Assembly: GCA_903821635.1 (NCBI GenBank)
Contig: CAIJLV010000132.1
Coordinates: forward strand, 1 to 41,980
From: an uncultured Verrucomicrobiota bacterium
GTDB lineage: Bacteria > Verrucomicrobiota > Verrucomicrobiia > Limisphaerales > UBA9464
Length of the DNA: 41,980 nucleotides
Reading direction: 5' to 3'
The notes under the pieces are model-generated. The model saw nothing but the letters and a program-made list of their open reading frames with translations, had not been told where the DNA came from and did not search any database. The position numbers and the translations under genes were made by a program. This document shows, one piece after another, positions 7,674 to 15,299 of this stretch (positions are counted from its first letter, which is position 1; each line of letters opens with the position of its first letter).

Positions 7674-8294
7674 TTACTTGGCCGCGTCCTTGGCGACCAG
7701 TTTCACGCTTTCCAGCACGACCGGGGTCTGGGGTTTGCTGCCTTGGTCGCCGCCGACGGCGACCTTCTCTAGCTTGTCCAGCACGTCCATGCCCTTGATG
7801 ACCTTGGCGAAAGCCGTGTATTGGCGGTCGAGGTGCGAGGCGGCTCCGAAGCAGATGAAGAACTGGCTGCCGGCGGAATTCACGTCCCGGCTACGGGCCA
7901 TGGAGACGACGCCCCGGACGTGTTTGGTGTCGTTAAATTCGGCGTTGAGTTTATAGCCCGGATCACCGGTGCCCCAGCGCGCTTCCAAGGCGTCGTTCTT
8001 GGACAGCGGATCCCCGAGCTGGATCATGAAACCGGGGATGAGCCGGTGAGATTTGGTGCCGTCGTAAAACTTGTCGGCGGTGAGTTTTTTGAAGTTCTCG
8101 ACCGTCTTGGGCGCGACGTCGGTGAGGAACTCGAAGGTGATTTCGCCGAAATCCTTGAAGTTGAGCACCGCCACCTGATTGGTGAGCGCGGGCTTCGTTT
8201 CAGCCTTCTTTTCGGCCGGTTTGTCTTCCGCACGGGCGACCGCCGAGGCGGCCAGTCCGACACACACGGAAAGGGCGATAATGAGACGTTTCAT
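7674..8294 (-). CDS. peptidyl-prolyl cis-trans isomerase, cyclophilin type (exported)
   Basis: From the ATG at 8294 the 206-residue product begins MKRLIIALSVCVGLAASAVA with a signal peptidase site near ARA-E, then a Lys/Glu/Ala-rich linker, then a cyclophilin domain. It is a paralogue of the next gene, sharing VENFKKL, ARWGTGDPGYK, SAGSQFFI and LDRQYTAF, but acts outside the cytoplasm. The active-site segment reads SHRLIPGFMIQLGDP: the catalytic Arg is kept but the usual Phe before His is Ser and the second Gly of QGGD is Leu, which could reduce or retune isomerase activity. A GTG at 8315 would add seven residues ahead of a normal signal peptide and is less likely. The gene is divergent from the YmdB-type gene across about 140 nt, where both promoters must lie. 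Confidence 0.93.
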   Translation of the reverse strand: MKRLIIALSVCVGLAASAVARAEDKPAEKKAETKPALTNQVAVLNFKDFGEITFEFLTDVAPKTVENFKKLTADKFYDGTKSHRLIPGFMIQLGDPLSKNDALEARWGTGDPGYKLNAEFNDTKHVRGVVSMARSRDVNSAGSQFFICFGAASHLDRQYTAFAKVIKGMDVLDKLEKVAVGGDQGSKPQTPVVLESVKLVAKDAAK

Positions 8295-8435
8295 GATGCG
8301 CGCGGAAGTAGCCACACCGGGCGGCGGCTGTCACGCGGAGTTTGTTTGCACCTGACGCCGGGGGGGCTGCCGCTGGCCCGCATGGCGCCGTCCCCGGGGT
8401 TGCGCCGCGCCCACTTCCTCCCTCAACCTCGCGCG

Positions 8436-9221
8436 GTGAAGTTGCTCTTCATTGGAGACATCGTGGGCGAGCCCGGGCGGCGGGCGGTCAAAACGCTCGT
8501 TCCGCGGCTGCGGGACCGGCTGGGACTGCATTTGGTCATCGCCAACGGCGAAAATTCGGCCGGCGGCTCCGGCATCTCCTTGGCGACCGCAAAGGAGATC
8601 TTTGACGGCGGGGTGGACGTGATCACAGCGGGCGACCATCTCTGGGATAACCGGGATGTCAGCCAGATCATGGCGACGGAACCGCGTTTTGTGCGCCCGG
8701 CGAATTATCCCGCGGGCGTGCCCGGTCAGGGCAGCACTGTGATTCACAAAGCGGGCCTACCTCCCGTGGGCGTCTTAAATCTCCAGGGTCGGACCTTTAT
8801 GGCTGCGGCCCTCGACAACCCCTTCGCGGTGGCGGTGGCGGAAGTGGAGAAACTACGGGCACAAACGCCGATCATTTTTGTCGATTTCCATGCCGAAGCG
8901 ACCTCGGAAAAGATCGCCCTCGGCTGGTTTTTGGATGGTAAGGTCAGCGCCATCGTGGGCACCCACACTCACGTGCAAACCGCGGACGAGCGCATCTTGC
9001 CTCAGGGCACGGCTTGCCTGAGCGACGCGGGCTTCACCGGCGGTCACGGCGGAGTGCTGGGACGTGAATGGCCGCCCATCGTTGAACGGTTTCTCCGCCA
9101 GACGCCGCAACGTTTCACCATCTGCGAGACGGACGTGAAGCTCCATGGATGTGTGATCGAGATCGACGACACCACCGGCAAAGCCTTGGCCATCGAGCGG
9201 CTGAGCGAGAGCTTGAGCTGA
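8436..9221 (+). CDS. ymdB: YmdB-type metallophosphoesterase (TIGR00282 family)
   Basis: The GTG start at 8436 gives 261 residues beginning with the family-typical KLLFIGDIVGEPG. Known members (Bacillus YmdB, Deinococcus DR1281) are dimetal phosphodiesterases active on 2',3'-cyclic nucleotides. Ligands visible here are Asp8, Glu39 and Asn40 (ANGENSAGG), His152 (FHAEATSEK), and His177 and His179 (GTHTHVQTAD). The Asn expected at position 67 in GNH is Asp here (AGDHLWDN). An open frame runs further upstream to 7821, but that part is antisense to the exported cyclophilin and not protein-like. An in-frame ATG at 8382 would add 18 atypical residues. The next gene starts 13 nt downstream, so this, the HEAT-like protein and xseA form a probable operon. 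Confidence 0.92.
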   Translation: MKLLFIGDIVGEPGRRAVKTLVPRLRDRLGLHLVIANGENSAGGSGISLATAKEIFDGGVDVITAGDHLWDNRDVSQIMATEPRFVRPANYPAGVPGQGSTVIHKAGLPPVGVLNLQGRTFMAAALDNPFAVAVAEVEKLRAQTPIIFVDFHAEATSEKIALGWFLDGKVSAIVGTHTHVQTADERILPQGTACLSDAGFTGGHGGVLGREWPPIVERFLRQTPQRFTICETDVKLHGCVIEIDDTTGKALAIERLSESLS

Positions 9222-9234
9222 GGGCTGGCGCACG

Positions 9235-9906
9235 ATGACCTCGCGCCGCTTCAGTTGGGTAACCTTGGGCTTGGCCCCGCTGCTATTGCTGGCGGGCGGG
9301 TGGTGGCAATACTTGCGAGAAACGCCCGAGCAATCGCTCCTCCGGCGCTGGCTGAGGGCGCAGGCTCAGGGCTCGATTCCCGCTGCGGTCTACGCGGAGG
9401 TAGCGGCGGCCGAACCCCAATTCCGGGTGCTCGCAGCCCAAGCGCTGGGACGCCACGAGAGCCCGCTCACTTCGGCGTGGCGACAATTGCGCCCGCGCCT
9501 GCCGGATTCCCTGCGGGCACGCGTTCCGCTGGCTTTCAGCACCGGTCGGCGAGGGGTGGCCTTGCTGACGTTAATCGACGGCTTTGAAGCCGAACCCGGC
9601 GTCGCCCGAGCCCTGGTTGCGGTGGCCACTAACCGCCAGGCGGCAAATCGGCGACTGGCGCTGTTGGCGCTGGGCAAGCTCCCGGTCATGCCGGCTGAAC
9701 TGGCCGAACCGCTGACGGCCCTAGTGGACGATCCCGAATACCTGCTGCGGCTTGATGCCGCTGCGACGCTGCACCAGACGTTTCCCCGCAGCGTGGCGGT
9801 GGACCGGGCGCTCCGTCGGCTCGCACGCGATCCCATCGCAAGTGTGCGCCAAGCGGCCACGCCCTTGGTGCCGGACGACGACCAACCTGAAACCGCCACT
9901 CCCTAA
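9235..9906 (+). CDS. membrane-anchored HEAT-like repeat protein
   Basis: The 223-residue product starts with a short basic stretch and one hydrophobic helix (WVTLGLAPLLLLAGGWW, about residues 8-24), suggesting a signal anchor or uncleaved signal. The remainder consists of paired helices with the look of HEAT/PBS-lyase-like repeats: RVLAAQALGRHE, NRRLALLALGKLP, LLRLDAAATLHQTF, ASVRQAATPL. Such repeats are protein-protein interaction scaffolds; no enzyme motif is seen. It lies between ymdB (13-nt gap) and xseA, and its stop TAA shares one base with the xseA ATG (TAATG at 9904-9908), a sign of translational coupling. The function is unknown, and the link to exonuclease VII may only be transcriptional. 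Confidence 0.75.
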   Translation: MTSRRFSWVTLGLAPLLLLAGGWWQYLRETPEQSLLRRWLRAQAQGSIPAAVYAEVAAAEPQFRVLAAQALGRHESPLTSAWRQLRPRLPDSLRARVPLAFSTGRRGVALLTLIDGFEAEPGVARALVAVATNRQAANRRLALLALGKLPVMPAELAEPLTALVDDPEYLLRLDAAATLHQTFPRSVAVDRALRRLARDPIASVRQAATPLVPDDDQPETATP

Positions 9907-11378
9907 TGCCTGCCAAAAGTTCAAACCAATGGGATTTCGGTGACCTGCTCACCGGCGGTCCTAAAACCACCGTGCCCCCGCCGTCCGCGGCCAAACCGGA
10001 ACCGGTGGGGCCCAAGGCGTTGTCCGTCACCGAGTTGACCCTAGGCATCAAACGCCAGTTGGAAGGGGGGTTCAGCGCGGTGCGCGTGGCGGGCGAAATT
10101 TCCAACTACCGACTGCAATCCAGCGGGCATGCCTACTTTGTGCTCAAGGACTCCAATGCGCAGTTGGGCTGCGTTTTGTTTCGCGGGCAGGGCGGCGGCG
10201 GGCGGGCGGCCCTGCGCGACGGCGCGCAGGTGATCCTCGGGGGCGACGTGACGGTATACGAACCCCGAGGCCAGTATCAGTTGCGCGTGGATTCCGTGGA
10301 AGTTCAGGGCGTAGGCGCCTTGCAGGCGGCGTTCGAGAAACTCAAAGCCCGCCTCGCGGCGGAGGGGCTGTTTGACGCCGAACGCAAGCGGCCCATACCG
10401 CGGTTGCCGAAACGAGTGGGCCTGGTGACGTCGGCGACCGGGGCGGCGATCCGCGACGTGCTGCACGTCGCCGGCCGGCGCTATGCCGGGCTCGAATGGG
10501 TGCTCGTGCCGGTGCGGGTCCAGGGGGCTGGAGCGGCGGCGGAAATCGCGGCGGCCATCAGTCGGTTGAACGAATGGGCGGCGGCCGGTGCAGCCAACGA
10601 AACGGAGGACCGCCTGGACGCCATCTTGCTCACCCGCGGCGGCGGTTCACTGGAAGACCTCTGGGCGTTTAATGAAGAAGTCGTCGCCCGGGCGATGGCT
10701 GCGTCGGCCGTGCCGGTGATTTCGGCCGTGGGGCACGAAATCGACTTCACGATTGCGGACTTTGTCGCGGACTTACGGGCGGCGACTCCGAGTGCCGCGG
10801 CGGAATTGCTGACCGCGGGCTACGTCGCCACGCGCGACTTTGTGGCGTCTGCCGAAGACCGACTGGCGCACCTCGTCCGGCAACGGCTTGGTTGGATTCG
10901 TGACGACGTGGAGCAACTGACTCGGCGACTCGGTCGGATGCATCCCCGTCGCCGGTTGGAGACGTGGTCCCTCCGGCTCGACGAGCTCACCGAAGCGCAG
11001 CAGCGAGCGGTCCGGGCTCAGTTAAAAACTGCGGCCAAGCACTGGGAAACTTTGGAGCACCGATTGGCGACGCAACGGCCCCAAATCGTGCTGCAACGCT
11101 GGCAACGGCAGTTAGAACAATTGAGCCGGCGGTTGTCGGCCGCCGCGACGCAGCGTTTGGAAAATCAGGCCCGCCAGCTCAGTCGCTTGCACGACAGCCT
11201 CCGGCTGCTGTCGCCCCTGAGTGTGTTGGAACGGGGCTATTCGCTCACCACCGATGCCGCGACCGGGGCGGTGATCCGGCAGGGCGGGACGTTAAAGAAT
11301 GGCCAGCGACTGCGAACCCGGTTTGCCGAGGGCGAGGCGGAATCGTTGGTTGTGCCCGCGAAAACGGCCCGGCCTTAA
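9906..11378 (+). CDS. xseA: exodeoxyribonuclease VII large subunit
   Basis: The 490-residue protein matches XseA, slightly longer than the E. coli protein (456). After a short Pro-rich N-terminus comes the OB-fold domain (SVTELTLGIKRQLEG, VRVAGEISNYR, HAYFVLKD, VTVYEPRGQYQL). The catalytic domain follows with RLPKRVGLVTSATGAAIRD, LTRGGGSLEDLWAFNEE and SAVGHEIDFTIADFVADLRA, then a long helical region, and the C-terminal strand segment LERGYSLTTD. Exonuclease VII degrades single-stranded DNA and needs many copies of the small subunit XseB. No xseB-like gene lies next to it here, so the partner must be encoded elsewhere. The start overlaps the previous stop by one base. No terminator hairpin was seen in the 199 nt before the next gene. 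Confidence 0.95.
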   Translation: MPAKSSNQWDFGDLLTGGPKTTVPPPSAAKPEPVGPKALSVTELTLGIKRQLEGGFSAVRVAGEISNYRLQSSGHAYFVLKDSNAQLGCVLFRGQGGGGRAALRDGAQVILGGDVTVYEPRGQYQLRVDSVEVQGVGALQAAFEKLKARLAAEGLFDAERKRPIPRLPKRVGLVTSATGAAIRDVLHVAGRRYAGLEWVLVPVRVQGAGAAAEIAAAISRLNEWAAAGAANETEDRLDAILLTRGGGSLEDLWAFNEEVVARAMAASAVPVISAVGHEIDFTIADFVADLRAATPSAAAELLTAGYVATRDFVASAEDRLAHLVRQRLGWIRDDVEQLTRRLGRMHPRRRLETWSLRLDELTEAQQRAVRAQLKTAAKHWETLEHRLATQRPQIVLQRWQRQLEQLSRRLSAAATQRLENQARQLSRLHDSLRLLSPLSVLERGYSLTTDAATGAVIRQGGTLKNGQRLRTRFAEGEAESLVVPAKTARP

Positions 11379-11577
11379 GCGCTCGGGCGAGGCGGCTCCC
11401 GGCGGAGAGTAAGCTCCATGAGTGCGATTGCTGATTCTTGGTTCGACCTGGAATGATTCTCATTGATGCCGGGCTGGAATCCGAAACGAACCTCGCGAAG
11501 ATGCCTCCGTTTCCGAGGCTTCGAAGGGTCCACTGAGGAGTGGCCCGGAGCCGGGCGGGAGCTCGATTCGTTGCACC

Positions 11578-13425
11578 ATGCCTTTTCCGACTGTCGCTTC
11601 GCCCATCGGGCACTATTTGCAGCATCTGCATGACAAGTTCGCGCGCCTCGAAGACGGGCAGGTAGCGACTTACATTCCGGAGTTGGGGCGCGCCAATCCG
11701 GCTTGGTTCGGCATCGCCGTGGCGACCGTGGATGGTCAGGTCTACGAAGTCGGGGACAGCCGACAGGAATTCACGATCCAGTCGATTTCCAAGCCGCTAG
11801 TTTACGGACTCGCGCTGGAGGCGGTGGGCTTGAAACAAGTTCTGGCCCGAGTTGGGGTGGAGCCGTCGGGTGAGGCCTTCAATTCCATCAGCCTTGATCC
11901 CAAGACCGGGCGCCCGCTGAACCCCATGATCAATGCCGGGGCGATCGCCACGAGTGGGCTGGTGCCAGGCAGTTCACCCGAGGAGCGGCGGACGCGCCTG
12001 CTGGAACTGATTGGCGAATTTGCGGCCCGCGACTTGGCCATGGATGATGCTGTCTATTGTTCGGAGCGCGACACGGGACATCGCAACCGTGCGATTGCCC
12101 ACCTATTGCGCAACTTCGACATCATCACTGGCGACCCGGAAGACCCGCTGGACCTCTACTTTCGCCAGTGCTCGATCTCGGTTACCTGCCGGGACCTTGC
12201 CGTGATGGCGGCGACTCTCGCCGGTGGCGGCGTAAATCCGCTCTCCCGGCGCCGAGTGTTGCAGCCACAGAATGCGGGGCGCCTATTGAGTGTGATGAGT
12301 TCATGCGGGATGTATGACTACGCGGGCGAATGTATTTACAACGTCGGTATGCCGGCCAAAAGCGGCGTGGCGGGTGGTTTGTTGGCGGTGCTACCCGGGC
12401 AATTGGGAATCGGAATCTTTTCGCCGCCACTAGACGCCAAGGGCAACAGCGTGCGCGGGATCCGGGTTTGCCACGATCTGTCGCAGGACTTTGGCTTGCA
12501 CCTGTTCAACTCCCCGCGCGTCGTCACGCCGGCGTTGAAACATGTCCAGAGCGGCGCCGACGTGCGCAGCAAGCGCCTGCGGGCGGGAGCGGAATTGGAG
12601 GTCTTACGCCGGCAGGGCGGCTGCATTCGCCTCTACCAACTCCGCGGCCGGTTGGTGTTCGCCTCCCTGGAGCCGGTGATCCGCTCCGTCCTGCGCGAAG
12701 CCGCCGATTGCACGCACGTCATCATCGATCTGGCCCAGGTGGCGGATTTAGACCGGGCCTCGTGCCGGCTACTACTGGACTTGCGGGATCAGTTGGTGCG
12801 GAGCGGGGTGCGGGTGTTTCTCACCGGGGCCGCGGACAACCAGACCCTGCGAAACTACGTCGTCTCGCGCTTCGACGAAGGGGGCTGGACGCAACTCTGC
12901 GGTTTCGATTCCCGCGACGAGGCGCTGGAAGCCTGTGAAGAGGAATTGTTGAAACGACATGGCTCCAAACGGCCTGAACCGCCGGGCGTGCCGCTCAAAC
13001 AGCAGGAGTTGTGTCGTGGCTTCACCCCCGGAGAACTGCAAGACCTTGCGCAACGACTGACGGCGCTGGACTTGTCCGCGGATGCCGAAGTGCTCGCTGC
13101 CGGTTCCGCGGCGGACGCGATGTATTTCCTCGTTCAGGGCGAGGTGGGAATCTTCCTCAAACCGGATGGAGCCGCCGAACAATTGATCAGCCGGTTGGGG
13201 CCGGGCATGAGCTTTGGCGAGGTCGCTTTGGTGGATCGGGCACCGCGTTCAGCCACGGTGCGAGCCCTCAGTGACATTCAGATCCTGCGGCTCTCCTTTG
13301 AGGCGTTTGACCTCTTGGCCGACGAAGGCCTGAGTCATCTCCAGACCAAACTCATCGCCAATCTCGCCGGCGTGTTGGCCGCCCGCCTGCGCAGTGCAAA
13401 TGCTGAAATTCGCAGCCTGAAGTAG
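11578..13425 (+). CDS. glsA: glutaminase fused to STAS and cyclic-nucleotide-binding domains
   Basis: The 615-residue product has three domains. Residues 1 to about 310 are a class A serine-dependent glutaminase, converting glutamine to glutamate and ammonia: YIPELGRANPAWFGIAV, QSISK with the SxxK nucleophile Ser69/Lys72, NPMINAGAI, and MPAKSGVAGG. Ordinary bacterial glutaminases stop here (about 310). Residues about 338-440 are a STAS domain (IIDLAQVADLDRASCRLLLDL, GVRVFLTG). Residues about 500-600 are a cNMP-binding domain with SAADAMYFLVQGEVGIF and the phosphate cassette FGEVALVDRAPRSATV, where the Gly-Glu and Arg that hold the cyclic nucleotide are retained. Activity may therefore respond to cAMP or cGMP and to a STAS partner, which is inference. 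It stands alone, with about 200 nt before and 530 nt after it. Confidence 0.93.
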   Translation: MPFPTVASPIGHYLQHLHDKFARLEDGQVATYIPELGRANPAWFGIAVATVDGQVYEVGDSRQEFTIQSISKPLVYGLALEAVGLKQVLARVGVEPSGEAFNSISLDPKTGRPLNPMINAGAIATSGLVPGSSPEERRTRLLELIGEFAARDLAMDDAVYCSERDTGHRNRAIAHLLRNFDIITGDPEDPLDLYFRQCSISVTCRDLAVMAATLAGGGVNPLSRRRVLQPQNAGRLLSVMSSCGMYDYAGECIYNVGMPAKSGVAGGLLAVLPGQLGIGIFSPPLDAKGNSVRGIRVCHDLSQDFGLHLFNSPRVVTPALKHVQSGADVRSKRLRAGAELEVLRRQGGCIRLYQLRGRLVFASLEPVIRSVLREAADCTHVIIDLAQVADLDRASCRLLLDLRDQLVRSGVRVFLTGAADNQTLRNYVVSRFDEGGWTQLCGFDSRDEALEACEEELLKRHGSKRPEPPGVPLKQQELCRGFTPGELQDLAQRLTALDLSADAEVLAAGSAADAMYFLVQGEVGIFLKPDGAAEQLISRLGPGMSFGEVALVDRAPRSATVRALSDIQILRLSFEAFDLLADEGLSHLQTKLIANLAGVLAARLRSANAEIRSLK

Positions 13426-13958
13426 CCTGGCCTCGTGGCCGTGACGATCAACGGGCGACCGTCCGGGTAGTGAATTTGTCGTGCGGTGCCGTGACTTGGG
13501 GCGCGGAGTTGGGGGGCAAAACTTGCGAGAAATGTCCCGGGATTAACGCACGAGAAAATGTTCCCGTGGTTGATGGTTGTTCTTGGTTCGGTTGCTCCGG
13601 CCGGAACGAAGTGACGGCCGACCGGAGTCCCGCCCGCAGCCAAGACCTGAACTCCGTTCCAAGACGTCCGCCCGCGGCCACTCCCAATCGGTGCCACCGT
13701 TGGGTCGCCGACGGCGCTGGCGCCGCTTTCGTTTTCAGCGGCTCCGTCCGGTTCGCTTTCACGGGAGGAACGAGGGCGAACAAAGCAACTCGATCTTCAT
13801 GAAGTCCCTCACCCGCAAAAGCCTTACCCGAACCGTGTCCGCGGCGGTCTCAGCGGGGCGGGCGGGGGCCGGATGCCGCTGCGAATCGGGCGCCGCCACA
13901 AAACCGGCTTGCCGCGTTTCTCCCTTTCCGGCAGTTACTCGCCCACGTTCCCTTCACT
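13426..13958. other. 533-nt gap without a gene
   Basis: No credible coding frame is present; open frames here lack family resemblance and continue into antisense of the TIM-barrel gene. The only structure seen is a pair of related short motifs near 13526-13568, listed separately. The remainder is GC-rich with no strong hairpin, and presumably contains the promoter and a long 5' leader of the TIM-barrel gene. Confidence 0.5.
13526..13568. promoter_or_regulatory. candidate operator: direct and inverted repeat before TIM-barrel gene
   Basis: CGAGAAATGTCCCG at 13526-13539 is repeated imperfectly as CGAGAAAATGTTCCCG at 13551-13566, 25 nt apart (about two and a half helix turns). The second copy is also an imperfect palindrome, CACGAGAA-N4-TTCCCGTG at 13549-13568, with 7 of 8 positions paired. 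A dimeric repressor or activator could bind here. It lies about 390 nt upstream of the TIM-barrel start, so the target promoter is uncertain. Confidence 0.35.
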
Positions 13959-15032
13959 ATGAACAAAAAGACCTCCGCCGCTCCCGCCGCCGCTGCGGGT
14001 AACAATTTCCCCAAGCTCCATAACGCCATGTGGCCCGGCCTGGTTGGCAAAGGCAGTCCTGGCGCGGAGCCATTCATCGACCTCGACACCATGCTCGACC
14101 TGACGGCCAAGGCCGAGGTCAACGGCGTGAAATTCGACGGCGTGGACCTGTTCCTCTACGACCCGCATGTCAGCATCGACATCACCGATGACGGCCTGAA
14201 GAAGCTGGCCGAGAAGATTCAAAAGAAAGGTTTCAACGTCGGCTCGGTGGTCGCTCCGGTGTGGTTTGAAGGCTCGGCGATGGGCGACGAAACCAAGCGC
14301 GCCAACTGGGTCACCGCGGTGAAAAAAGCCTGCCGAATCGCGCAAAAATTGCGCGAACTCGGGGTCCGGCCTTCGGGCGTTGTGCGGATCGACACCGCCG
14401 CCAGCGTCACGGACTGGGACAAGGATCCCAAGGGCAACACCAAACTCATCGCTAAGACCTTCCGCGAAGGCGGCAAGGTGGCCAAAGACCACGGGGAACG
14501 CCTCGCCGCCGAGGGCGAAATCTGCTGGGGCGGCATGCAGTCCTGGAAATACATGATCCAGACGCTGGAGGAGACGGCGATGCCCCGGGTCGTCGGCTTC
14601 CAAGCCGACATGGCCCACACGCTGCTCTACACGCTCGGCTACAACGCGCCCGTCACGCATCGGATCGTGCCGGCGAAGTTCAGTTGGGAGCCGGAAGCCT
14701 TCCACAAGGCCATGAAGAAGATGACCACCGCCCTGCGGCCATGGATGTTCGACTTCCACGTCGCCCAGAACGACGCGACGGTCAAAGGCTCCGGTGACCA
14801 CGAAAAAACCGGCAAGCACTGCCCAGTGAACGACGTGAACGGCAAGTTGAACGTCGCCCGCGACGCCGGCTACTGGCTCCGCGACGACGCCGGCAAGGTC
14901 ACCAAGAAGACCCGGCATATCTGTTGGGACGGGTGCATGTTCCCGAACGAGATGCTCATGAAGCAGGAGACGTGGAACAACATCCTCGCCTCCATGATCC
15001 AGGTGCGCGAGAACCACGGCTGGCGCGAATAA
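13959..15032 (+). CDS. TIM-barrel sugar isomerase/epimerase-like protein (xylose isomerase-like)
   Basis: The 357-residue protein has the look of the AP endonuclease 2/xylose isomerase-like TIM barrel family. A short Ala-rich N-terminus is followed by strands ending in likely metal ligands: EVNGVKFDGVDLFLYDPH, AAEGEICWGGMQSW (Glu), VVGFQADMAHTLL (Asp and His) and WMFDFHVAQND (His). Proteins of this kind isomerise or epimerise free or phosphorylated sugars, or act on oxidised sugars and inositols. The exact substrate is not visible. The C-terminal region contains CWDGCMFPNEML, with cysteines not typical of the family core. No signal peptide is apparent, so it should be cytosolic. It is monocistronic in appearance, with a 533-nt upstream gap and an intrinsic terminator shortly after its stop. 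Confidence 0.82.
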   Translation: MNKKTSAAPAAAAGNNFPKLHNAMWPGLVGKGSPGAEPFIDLDTMLDLTAKAEVNGVKFDGVDLFLYDPHVSIDITDDGLKKLAEKIQKKGFNVGSVVAPVWFEGSAMGDETKRANWVTAVKKACRIAQKLRELGVRPSGVVRIDTAASVTDWDKDPKGNTKLIAKTFREGGKVAKDHGERLAAEGEICWGGMQSWKYMIQTLEETAMPRVVGFQADMAHTLLYTLGYNAPVTHRIVPAKFSWEPEAFHKAMKKMTTALRPWMFDFHVAQNDATVKGSGDHEKTGKHCPVNDVNGKLNVARDAGYWLRDDAGKVTKKTRHICWDGCMFPNEMLMKQETWNNILASMIQVRENHGWRE

Positions 15033-15049
15033 GCAGGCGCTAAACGGCA

Positions 15050-15080
15050 CCGGTGCCGGAACTCTTTCGGCGCCGGTTTT
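15050..15080 (+). terminator. intrinsic terminator after TIM-barrel gene
   Basis: CCGGTGCCG at 15050-15058 pairs with CGGCGCCGG at 15068-15076 (9 bp including one G-U), with a 9-nt loop, and is followed by TTTT at 15077-15080. It lies 18 nt after the stop codon, a good Rho-independent terminator on the plus strand. Confidence 0.8.
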
Positions 15081-15299
15081 GTGGGGCGGGAATGTGGCTT
15101 GGGATTTCGGTGAACCATGGGGTGGGGCGCCCAGTTTCTCCCGGTCGAGCGGACCGAACTCCAGTCGATTCACCCGTGGGGTAGCTCGGATTGCCCCGTT
15201 GGCTTTCCCGCTCGCGTTCGACTTTTCAGCCCGCCAATCTGGGCGCCTTGAACCGGGGTGGGCGAGCAGGGTTTTCGTCGGCCCGATTCTATTTTAAGA

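Noticed and set aside
7821..8435. Upstream extension of the YmdB-type gene
   Set aside because: This part is antisense to the exported cyclophilin and unlike the family. The GTG at 8436 restores the exact family N-terminus and ligand numbering.
13935..15173. Long minus-strand open frame (412 codons) opposite the TIM-barrel gene
   Set aside because: His/Val/Arg/Gly-rich translation without family features. It arises from GC-biased codons of the real plus-strand gene.
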